64,000 nucleotides of DNA, from the NCBI GenBank assembly GCA_019915015.1, contig JAHBBC010000048.1, positions 62,001 through 126,000 of the forward strand, written 5' to 3'. The DNA is from Auriscalpium vulgare. Lineage: Eukaryota > Basidiomycota > Agaricomycetes > Russulales > Auriscalpiaceae. Every line of letters begins with the position of its first letter. The first letter of the stretch is position 1. The position numbers and the translations under genes are program-made. The notes under the pieces were generated by a model that did not search any database, was not told the origin of the DNA, and worked only from the letters and a program-made list of their open reading frames with translations. Of this stretch, positions 10,040-19,733 are shown in pieces.

Positions 10040-11345
10040 CTCTTAATCGTTACGATTACTCTTAATCGTTTCTTTCTTCAACCAAGTCAGGCCAAAACGT
10101 GAACACATTATAAGTCGCTTTAGGAAATAGATCCCATGGTCAAGTCGCGTCGTCCCAACTGCCTTTTTCAGTAATTCTTAGCTAAGCAGGTCCTGCCGCA
10201 CCTTGCAGGATCCTCACACTTCAACTATAGCACTAGCATGGTTCTCATGACGAGTACTCTTCATTATGATTCCTCCTAATCATTTATTTCCTTCATCAGT
10301 CAGGCAAAATGCATGCATTAGAAAGATTGCTCTAGGAGATATGTCCCAAAGCTTGGACTAAAGTCAAGTCGTGTCATCCCACCTGCCTAATTCTGTAATT
10401 CTTAGCTAAGTAGCTACTGCCTGCCCTGTGATTTACACACCTTTGCACTGCAAAGACACTCGTGTCTGCGAGTATTTTGCATTTTCCAAGCTAATTAGCA
10501 TTGATATACACATGATACCAATTGTTCTCAAGTCAGAAGAGAAGGCCTTCTAACTTCCCTTTTTGGTAACATGTTCCCACGGGGTGACAATGGTGAGGTT
10601 GGCAATTGGGAGGGCTCTAGTTGCTAACTACCATGCATTATATATACCAGAAGTGTTGAAAGGATGTTGATTATGTGAATAGCCAATAATATAATTCCTC
10701 AACAAGCGTGGGAAAATGACGCAGTTGAATTAGGCAGACTGGGATTTTTGCCGGTCAATGAGTCATTGCTTACTAATCCCGGGGATAAAGTACCCGGTTA
10801 CCCGGCAATTGAGCAATTTTTAGCTAAGTAGCTCCTGCCCAATGCTTTTCAACACCTTCTCACTTCCAAAGACACTCATGTCTGCAAGTATTTTGCGTTT
10901 TGCAAGCTAACCAGCAACAATATGAACATGTTTTCAATTGTTCTCGAGTCAGCAAACAATACTGCACAGTTTCCATTTTAGGTAAAACTTTCCCACGGGT
11001 AGGCCAAACACGCACCATGACGCATCAACCGGCACTTTCGACTGTGTGCATATTTAAACGCGTCATGGTGCACAAACCCGGCTACTACAATACCCGGGCT
11101 GAATATTTATATTAATAAAAAGTCGCACAGAGGGGGAATTGAACCTACAACCTCTTGGCTTTATATATCAACCAATAGTATTCACCACTACACTACAAGG
11201 CCATTTAGCTTTATAAGATATGTGCAGTAGTTGTTGACCTTCTATCTTCTCCTGCCCTACAAGACAGTTTGCTCTTTGCATCAATTTCTTTCCCCTTCTT
11301 TGGTACTTTGGGACAATATATATATATATATATATATAAAGCTAC
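10040..11345 (-). mobile_element. tRNA-like nonautonomous repeat (SINE-like), dimeric, copy 1
   Basis: Read on the minus strand, a tRNA-like segment (11202-11121) has an A box TAGTGTAGTGG (11095 side: 11185-11195) and a B box GGTTCAATTCC (11135-11145). It is followed by TATTAATATAAATATTC, CCCGGGTATTGTAGTAGCC, a long hairpin whose arms are GCACCATGACGC, and a conserved body (GTGGGAA..GAACAATTG..AGACA). It ends in GAAACGATTAAGAGTAATCG. The body occurs twice, so this is a dimer or a nested pair. The acceptor stem does not pair, so the tRNA part is not a functional tRNA gene. Related copies: 14777-16085, 38510-39361 and 55316-55980. Confidence 0.6.
11316..11338. repeat. (AT)n microsatellite, short allele
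   Basis: About 23 bases of pure AT repeat beside the tRNA-like element. In the duplicated unit the same tract is about 55 bases (16025-16079). Confidence 0.95.
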
Positions 11346-11842
11346 AATGATTGTGATTTGCAAAATGGAGGAGAATCACTGAAAAAAAAAGAGTTCAGAG
11401 GTCCTCGACCTGTGGGCTGCGGCGCCACCAGGTGCCGTGGCTTCGCTCTTGACTCCAACACTTACACATCGCCGCTGCTTCCCACAACATGTGGCGCGTC
11501 GTCGCTGTCGTGCTGACGCGCCACGCGACATTGACAACGTGTATCTCAGCTTCTACTGCGCCTGTGGAGGCGGTTCTGGGCTCAATCGAGATATCCTATC
11601 ATGACTGATTCACATATACATGCAATTCTATGGTGCTACTGTGGATAGAAATTACATACATGTGAAAATGAAATATAACTCTTTTGCCATGAAATACAGC
11701 ATCAGATAAAACTCTTGGGCATCATAGAAATACATGACATCCAAGCCCTCGATTGAGCCCGGAACCGCCTCCATAGGCGTAGTGGAAGCCAAGACACACA
11801 TTGTCGACGTCGTGTGGTGCGTCAGCACAATGGTGACGACGC

Positions 11843-13682
11843 TGATACACCTTGCTCCATGCTGCGAGGCAATCATTACAGAATTTTCACACTTTCATCA
11901 AGTCAACAGACACACATTCGAAGATCGCAGCATCGCACAGCAGTGCTCCGACCACCCGATTAGTTCTTCCGACCGCTCGCAAGATTGGACTCTTGCAGAG
12001 CAGTCACGCAATCGGAATCATACCTTGGACACCACACTCGCGCCAGCAACACCGTTGCACACATCACACGCAGTCATCCAACCACTTGCTCATTGTTCCA
12101 ACTGCCGCCACACGACCTCAAGCACAGCATCTCCCACAGCTGTCATAACGCACCGGAATTCCATCAGACATTTTGATTCTTGGGATCGTTGTTTCAGCAC
12201 GTGCGCCACATCTCTCCGACGTCTCTGCGACTTCCGAGTACCCCCACAGTTGCGCCATTGTCCTCCAACCATTGTCCAGCTCAGTGCTCAAGTTCGCGCT
12301 ACATATATTCGATCCCGATCGTTCTGCGGTTGGACCAGCACTCCGATTATCCCTCCACTGCTCTGACCATTGCACACGCAATACCAGAGCATTCTTCCGA
12401 CCGTTTGACGAGTCGCAAAATCGCAACACTTACCTGCAGCCCCCTCACACATCGGAGTGTATTCTACCACTCGCCAGCCACACCTCCATTGTCTCCTTAT
12501 CTAGTTGTAATGTCTTGTTCGACTCTGTAGGATGTCTCTCCCGCACTCCTTGATAGCGCAGATTGTTTTCCATGTGCTTGCACTGTCCTCCTGATAAGCG
12601 CTGATCACTTGCTCTACATTGTTCTATACAGCCTCTTGACTCTCCTCCATTGTCTGTACCATGTGCAACTTGCGCACCATCGTTTGCTTTTGTTCCGACC
12701 ATTTTCCTTTATTCCGACTTCATTCTTGATCGGACTTGTACTGCAGCAGTCGAAACATATAAATAGCGGTCGCATCCATACTGCAATACAGACTCGGTTC
12801 CCCCCCATGGTTCAGATCTCATTTGGAGCACAGCATCTCCGTCTCTATTGTATAGTTAGCTCGAGGCAAGCTCTGTCACCTTTGCCTTTGCCTTTGTCTT
12901 CGTCGTCGTCTCACGCACTCAGCTCATTGTTCTCCTCCCTCTCATCTTATTCCATCATCATTGCATCCGCTGTTGCCCTCGCACTTCATCGCTCCGAGTG
13001 TCTTGTGACATCGGAGATCACAATTGTGTTCCGCTCGTCCCGCAGCGATCGCAACATGAATCGGTGTACTTGCACCACTCATCCCTATCTTCCGCCCATC
13101 GCCCCCGCTCCTCTGACCATCCACACGGTTCTGCGTCATTGCCTGCATGACTCATTGTTGCTCCTACCGTCTTGGGACATGAGAGATCCCAGCCTCGCTT
13201 CCATTTGTCCTGTCGCGGTTGCACCCTCGATCGCACTTACTCCCACCACTCGATCCGACATTCCGACCTGTGCCTCTACTCATCCGACCGTTCGCACGAT
13301 CGCAACAGTTCAGCGTTGTTGACCGCACCCCTTGTTGTTGTTTCGATCACCTCGCAACGCCGTCGCGCATCACGCATTAGAGCCACACTCTGCACACCTT
13401 TGTCGACGGTTGTACGCACTGCGTCCAGTTTCTCACAGTCACTCGCACCACGTGTCCTCACCTCCGGACCCTCGTCGGCACAGTTCTCCGACCGTTTGTG
13501 CACTCTGATCCACCTTTCCGACCGCACACACCTCCTGCGCACCACGTCGGAGACACGCATCCGATCATCTTCGGGACCCTGACACCCACTCGCACACACA
13601 CATCATCACGGTACCCTCCTCAGTGCTCTAGGTATCTGGTATCACACACATTTACCACCCTACTACCTGTGGGTGCCCGTCA
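11843..13682 (+). repeat. Solo gypsy LTR, copy 1
   Basis: Starts TGATACACC and ends GGTGCCCGTCA. The last part (GCTCTAGG..CCCTACTACC..GGTGCCC) matches the end of the 1571-bp LTRs of the complete gypsy element, so it belongs to a related family. It has a TATA box (12758-12765) and a C-run (12800-12806). No internal gypsy sequence is attached. The equivalent LTR in unit 2 (16584-18159 plus 30882-31151) is the one split by the complete gypsy element. Confidence 0.7.
12758..12806 (+). promoter_or_regulatory. LTR core promoter (TATAAATA - 35 nt - C7)
   Basis: TATAAATA (12758-12765) is followed after 35 nt by CCCCCCC-ATGG (C-run starts 12800). The same spacing is seen in the complete gypsy LTR (18927-18974) and in a reverse LTR (56585-56538). 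The conserved distance suggests that the C-run marks or positions the transcription start. Confidence 0.6.
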
Positions 13683-13986
13683 ACACGTCACATGTTGTGG
13701 GAAGCAGCAGCGAGAGTGCGGCGGCTATATGTAAGTGTCAGAGTCAAGAGCGGAGCCGCGGCACCCGGTGGCGCCACAGCCAACGGGTCGAGGACCTTTG
13801 AACTCTTTTTGTTCAGTGATTCTCATCCATTTTGCAAATCACAATAATGCAAACACAATATATAGAGTTGAGAAAACATAGCCAATACATCTCTACCATC
13901 TGTGTCCAGATCATCTTAATGGTTACAAGTGCTCACTCTTTGTAGGATATCATATATATAATACATGATAGGGCTAAGCAATAGGT

Positions 13987-14640
13987 TGATACGCCTTGTT
14001 ACATGCTGCCAGGCAATCATTGGGGAATTTTGCCCTTTTGTCAAGTCGACAGCCACGTAATAATTTGGGAAATTGAGGTGTTTCACAGCAACAGCAGCGT
14101 TCAGACCGTTCAAGTAGTCTTTCCGAATGTTTGCAAGGTAGGAGCCAGAGTTCTCACCATTGCAGTCTTGCAAAACATTTCATGATCAAAAGTGCACCTT
14201 GGACAGCACCCTTGAACCATCAACCCAGTGGCACGACCTGCACATAGTTGTCCAACCTGCTCTCATCATTCCAATGGCCACCACGCAACCTCAAGCACAA
14301 CATCTCCCACAGCTGTCACAACTCGTCAGAATGCCATCAGACATGTTTACTGTTGAGATTGTCATCAGAATGTGTGCACAATGCCACTCCAGTTACTGTG
14401 ACATCTGTATTCCTCTGCAGTCGCACCATTGTCCACCTCAGTTCTTGTACTCGCACTGCATCATTCTGATCCTGATTGTTTTGTATTTTCATTAGCGTCC
14501 CGATTATTGCCTCAGGAATCGGACCACCATTCCGGAGCATTCTTACCGGAAGAATGATCACAACGTCACAACATTGCAACACTCACCTCCGACCACCTAG
14601 TGCATCGGAGCATGCAGGACGTTGAGCTACCACCCAATGA
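13987..14640 (+). repeat. Second LTR-like remnant, copy 1
   Basis: Begins TGATACGCCTTGTTACATGC, close to the start of the solo LTR at 11843 (TGATACACCTTGCTCCATGC), then continues CCAGGCAATCATT. It diverges after that, and the downstream end is uncertain. It is repeated in unit 2 from 32399. No coding capacity. Confidence 0.45.
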
Positions 14641-14776
14641 TAGAGACAATCCCCAAGCCTAAACTGTCAGCAATTTTGCTTGGGTATATTTAATGGCCAA
14701 GCCCCTCTCCCCCCTGCCCCCTAAATGATTAAGAGTAATTGTACTGCCATGCTTGTGCTGGCCATTTCCCACCAAG

Positions 14777-16021
14777 TTTCTTTCTTCAACCAAGTCAGGC
14801 CAAAACGTGAACACATTATAAGTCGCTTTAGGAAATAGATCCCACGGTCAAGTTGCGTCGTCCCAGCTGCCTTTTTCAGTAATTCTTAGCTAAGCAGGTC
14901 CTGCCGCACCTTGCAGGATCCTCACACTTCAACTATAGCACTAGCATGGTTCTCATTACTAGTACTCTTAATTATGATTCCTCCTAATCATTTATTTTCT
15001 CTATCAGTCAGGCGAAATGCATGCATTAGAAAGAATGCTGTAGGAGATATGTCCCAAAGCTTGGACTAAAGTCAAGTCGTGTCATCCCATCTGCCTAATT
15101 CTGTAATTCTTACCTAAGTAGCTCCTGCCTGCCCTGTGATTTACATACCTTTGCACTGCAAAAGACACTCGTGTCTGCGAGTATTTTGCATTTTCTAAGC
15201 TAATTAGCATTGATATACACATGATACCAATTGTTCTCAGGTCAGAAGAGAAGGCCTTCTAACTTCCCTTTTTGGTAACATGTTCCCACGGGGTGACAAT
15301 GGTGAGGTTGGCAATTGGGAGGGCTCTAGTTGCTAACTACCATGCATTATATATACCAGAAGTGTTGAGAGGATGTTGATCATGTGAATAGCCAATGATA
15401 TAATTCCTCAACAAGCGTGGGAAAATGACGCAGTTGAATCAGGCAGACTGGGATTTTTGCCGGTCAATGAGTCATTGCTTACTAATCCCGGGGATAAAGT
15501 ACCCGGTTACCCGGCAATTGAGCAATTTTTAGCTAAGTAGCTCCTGCCCAATGCTTTTCAACACCTTCTCACTTCCAAAGACACTCATGTCTGCAAGTAT
15601 TTTGCGTTTTGCAAGCTAACCAGCAACAATATGAACATGATTTCAATTGTTCTCGAGTCAGCAAACAATACTGCACAGTTTCCATTTTAGGTAAAACTTT
15701 CCCACGGGTAGGCCAAACACGCACCATGACGCATCAACCGGCACTTTCGACTGTGTGCATATTTAAACGCGTCATGGTGCACAAACCCGGCTACTACAAT
15801 ACCCGGGCTGAATATTTATATTAATAAAAAGTCGCACAGAGGGGGAATTGAACCTACAACCTCTTGGCTTTTTATATCAACCAATAGTATTCACCACTAC
15901 ACTACAAGGCCATTTAGCTTTACAGGATATGTGCAGTAGTTGTTGACCTTCTATCTTCTCCTGCCCTACAAGACAGTTTGCTCTTTGCATCAATTTCTTT
16001 CCCCTTCTTTGGTACTTTGGG

Positions 16022-16083
<62 letters not shown>

Positions 16084-16085
16084 TA
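14777..16085 (-). mobile_element. tRNA-like nonautonomous repeat, copy 2
   Basis: Near-identical duplicate of 10069-11345, with the tRNA-like segment at about 15911-15831 (minus strand). Followed by the expanded AT tract. Confidence 0.6.
16025..16079. repeat. (AT)n microsatellite, long allele
   Basis: About 55 bases of pure AT repeat, against about 23 in the duplicate at 11316. The short frame reading IYIYIY here is an artefact of it. Confidence 0.95.
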
Positions 16086-18223
16086 CAATTATTGTGATTT
16101 GCAAAATGGAGGAGAATCACTGGAAAAGAAAGAGTTCAGAGGTCCTCGACCTGTGGGCTGCGGCGCCACCAGGTGCCGTGGCTTCGCTCTTGACTCCAAC
16201 GCTTACACATTGCCGCTGCTTCCCACAACATGTGGCGCGTCGTCGCTGTCGTGCTGACGCGCCACGCGACATCAACAACGTGTATCTCAGCTTCTACTGC
16301 GCCTGTGGAGGCGGTTATGGGCTCAATCGAGATATCCTATCATGACTGATTCACATATACATGCAATTCTATGGTGCTACTGTGGATAGAAATTACATAC
16401 ATGTGAAAATGAAATACAACTCTTTTGCCATGAAATACAGCATCAGATAAAACTCTTGGGCATCATAGAAATACATGACATCCAAGCCCTCGATTGAGCC
16501 CGGAACCGCCTCCATAGGCGTAGTGGAAGCCAAGACACACATTGTCGATGTCGTGTGGTGCGTCAGCACAACGGTGACGACGCTGATACACCTTGCTCCA
16601 TGCTGCGAAGCAATCATTACAGAATTTTCACACTTTCATCAAGTCGACAGACACACAATTCCGAAGATCGCAGCATCGCACAGCAGTGCTCCGACCACCC
16701 GATTAGTTATTCTGACCGCTCGCAAGATTGGACTCTTGCAGAGCAGTCACGCAATCGGAATCATACCTTGGACACCACACTCGCGCCAGCAATACCGTTG
16801 CACACAGCACACGCAGTCATCCAACCACTTGCTCGTTGTTCCAACTGCCGCCACACGACCTCAAGCACAGCATCTCCCACAGCTGTCATAACGCACCGGA
16901 ATTCCATCAGACATTTTGATTCTTGGGATCGTTGTTTCAGCACGTGCGCCACGTATCTGCGACGTCTCTGCGACTTCCGAGTACCCCCACAGTTGCGCCA
17001 TTGTCCGCCAACCATTGTCCAGCTCAGTGCTCAAGTTTGCACTACATATATTCGATCCCGATCGTTCTGCGGTTGGACCAGCACTCCGATTATCCCTCCA
17101 CTGCTCTGACCATTGCACACGCAATACCAGAGCATTCTTCCGACCGTTTGACGAGTCGCAAAATCGCAACACTTACCTGCAGCCCCTCACACGTCAGAGT
17201 GTATTCTACCACTCGCCAGCCACACCTCCATTGTCTCCTTTTCTAGTCGTAATGTCTTGTTCGACTCTGTAGGATGTCTCTCCCGCACTCCTTGATAGCG
17301 CAGATTGTTTTCCATGTGCTTGCACTGTCCTCCTGATAAGCGCTGATCACTTGCTCTACATTGTTCTATACAGCCTCTTGACTCTCCTCCATTGTCTGTA
17401 CCATGTGCAACTTGCGCACCATTGTTTGCTTTTGTTCCGACCATTTTCCTTTATTCCGACTTCATTCTTGATCGGACTTGTACTGCAGCGGTCGAAACAT
17501 ATAAATAGCGGTCGCATCCATACTGCAATACAGATTCGGTTCCCCCCCATGGTTCAGATCTCATTCGGAGCACAGCATCTCTGTCTCTATTGTATAGTTA
17601 GCTCGAGGCAAGCTCTGTCACCTTTGCCTTTGCCTTTGTCTTCGTCGTCGTCTCGCGCACTCAGCTCATTGTTCTCCTCCCTCTCATCTTATTCCATCAT
17701 CATTGCATCCGCTGTTGCCCTCGCACTTCATCGCTCCGAGTGTCTTGCAACATCGGAGATCACAATTGTGTTCCGCTCGTCCCGCAGCGATCGCAACATG
17801 AATCGGTGTACTTGCACCACTCATCCCTATCTTCCGCCCATCGCCCCCGCTCCTCTGACCATCCACACGGTTCTGCATCATTGCCTGCACGACTCATTGT
17901 TGCTCCTACCGTCTTGGGACATGAGAGATCCCAGCCTCGCTTCCATTTGTCCTGTCGCGGTTGCACCCTCGATCGCACTTACTCCCACCACTCGATCCGA
18001 CATTCCGACCTGTGCCTCTACTCATCCGACCGTTCACACGATTGCAACAGTTCAGCGTTGTTGCCCGCACCCCTCGTTGTTGTTTCGATCACCTCACAAC
18101 GCCGTCGCGCATCACGCATTAGAGCCACACTCTGCACACCTTTGTCGACGGTTGTACGCTGATACGCCTGATTCCCCGTCGAGCGGGGATTCCACCGCGA
18201 CTTTTCGGTTTTTTCATTTCGAA

Positions 18224-18243
18224 CCAAAGTCACGTGACTTTGG
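18224..18243. promoter_or_regulatory. Perfect 20-bp palindrome with E-box core (1)
   Basis: CCAAAGTCACGTGACTTTGG, a perfect inverted repeat with CACGTG in the centre, in the U3 part of the LTR. E-box cores are bound by bHLH factors; the long symmetric arms are unusual. The copy in the 3' LTR is at 29375-29394. Confidence 0.75.
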
Positions 18244-18292
18244 TCTCCGGACCGTCGTTTCCGCCGTTTCGGCACAGCCACTTCGGAAAGTT

Positions 18293-18312
18293 CCGAAGTC
18301 ACGTGACTTCGG
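18293..18312. promoter_or_regulatory. Perfect 20-bp palindrome with E-box core (2)
   Basis: CCGAAGTCACGTGACTTCGG, again perfect, 69 bp after the first and sharing its inner 14 bases AGTCACGTGACT plus flanks. The copy in the 3' LTR is at 29444-29463. Likely paired binding sites for one dimeric regulator. Confidence 0.75.
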
Positions 18313-18926
18313 CTCCGAACTTCCCAGCGCTTCGGCCTCGTTTCCAGTCACCCCGAGGCGCCCGCACGTGGTTCGGTCGAGGCCTTTCGGCCCATCAGCA
18401 GCAGACACGCCACAAAGTCGCTGCCGGACCAAGATCAGTGTAGTGAAACGCCCCGTGAGCGTATCTCCGAGATAACCGGCTGTCACCCGGTACTTCCCTG
18501 TCCGATTCTCCCCCTCACTTATAGCGTTCCCGATTGATCCCTTCTATCGTCCCGACTTTTCCGAGCCGAGGCGAACCGAGCCCGAAGCCATGGCTACCTT
18601 CCCAGCCACTTCGGAAGATCGTCCGCCACTCGCTGCGACTTCGGCTCGCGGGTATACGTTTGGCGCGCCTTGTACCGCTGAGGCGCGTCTCCACAATATC
18701 GTTCGTACTTCATCCTTCTGTATATCACATCGTAGCGACAGCGCTGATCGTTTGTCTGGTATCCATCGTTCTCGTTCCCCATAAGAGCTCCCTCTCGCTA
18801 CATATGCTCGTTCCGACCCACCTCGACTTGCGACACATGATCTTTATCCACTTCGCTCGTGTTTCGTCTCTGTACGCACCTACCTATGTTCGTTTCCGTA
18901 CGATACGGTCTCGCACTCGTTGTAGC

Positions 18927-18974
18927 TTAAATACGACTCGATAGCACACCGAATAAGAAGTTACTTTCCCCCCC
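18927..18974 (+). promoter_or_regulatory. LTR core promoter (TTAAATA - 35 nt - C7)
   Basis: TTAAATA ends at 18933 and CCCCCCC starts at 18968, the same 35-nt spacing as in two other LTRs in the window. Likely TATA box and start region for the genomic RNA. Confidence 0.6.
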
Positions 18975-19733
18975 ATAGTCAGCATCTCGAAAGAGACGTT
19001 GCAAACCGCCCGCATCGACAGCTCTTACTGTCGTTGTACCCCTCGTCCTCCTTATCGCCCGTAACCTCACTTTCGACTACGCCGCACGCCGCAATACGCT
19101 CGCCTTCGACTTCGCTTTCGACCTTCGCCTTTCGCACCACGTACCCCAACCTCGCTTTCCGAACCTCGCCTTCCGAACCTCGTCTCCCGAACCTCGCCTC
19201 TCGAACATCGACGACCGAACCTCGCCTCTCGAACACCGCCATCGACAGACCTTCATCCACTTTGATATCACCTTCGAGGCCTCCTCAAGTTCAGGCCCAC
19301 GACGAACGCGTTCCCCATTACACATAACTTCGTCCTCAATCCGAAGTTGTCCGAAGTCACCCAACTACCCATCGCACCGATCAAACGTATAAAGCCGAAC
19401 TTCGTGTTACGTCGATCTCTCTCTCCCTCCCTCCATCGTCATTCCGCGTTCCTCCGCGTCCAACTTCGGAGCTCGCTCGTCGCGACTTCGTTTGTTCGTC
19501 ACTTCGGTGACTCGTACGCTCACTCCTTCTCGTCTCCTGGTCCGGCGCACACGCCGAACCCTCATTCCGATCCGAATCCTCGTTACGACCACGATCCACG
19601 TATCGGTGGAGTCACTTCGCGAACCTTTGGGAACGTGACGACTCGCTCGCACAACAACGCGGTACCACTGACAGCGCTCTAGGGATAGGAAACTACCCAT
19701 ATCCGCCCTACTACCGTCTGGTGCCCATCACTT

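Larger units (their letters stand above)
11350..13845. mobile_element. Nonautonomous TIR element containing a solo LTR, copy 1
   Basis: The ends are inverted repeats of about 150 bp beginning ATTGTGATTTGCAAAATGG. They include CGGCGCCACC(A/G)GGTGCCG and CTTCCCACAACATGTG. The bases AATG flank both sides, a possible 4-bp target duplication. There is no transposase. Most of the interior is an LTR of another family (11843-13682). The long frames on both strands here (for example 12609-13322) are low-complexity LTR sequence, not genes. Confidence 0.75.
10069..14776 (+). repeat. Tandem duplicated unit, copy 1 (4.7 kb)
   Basis: The segment from TTTCTTTCTTCAACC to CCATTTCCCACCAAG recurs immediately downstream as 14777-33179. 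The two copies are nearly identical once the later insertions in copy 2 are removed. The unit contains, in order, a reverse-oriented tRNA-like repeat, an AT microsatellite, a TIR element with a solo LTR inside, and a second LTR-like stretch. Confidence 0.85.
18160..19730 (+). repeat. 5' LTR of complete gypsy element
   Basis: 1571 bp, TGATACGCC..GGTGCCCATCA. Contains two 20-bp palindromes with a CACGTG core (18224-18243, 18293-18312), a TATA-like box with a C-run 35 nt later, and a degenerate minisatellite of CGAACCTCGCCT-like units (about 19140-19235). Frames within the LTR are identical in both LTRs and not supported as genes. Confidence 0.95.

Noticed and set aside
11121..11202. A tRNA gene
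   Set aside because: A and B boxes are present but the acceptor stem does not pair and the anticodon arm is disrupted; the same module occurs inside other repeat copies.
12609..13322. 237-codon frame (and 374-codon version at 17351-18475)
   Set aside because: Ser/Cys/His-rich LTR sequence; the longer version arises only because the gypsy LTR start fuses in frame.
16020..16120. IYIYIY-rich small protein
   Set aside because: Translation of the AT microsatellite.
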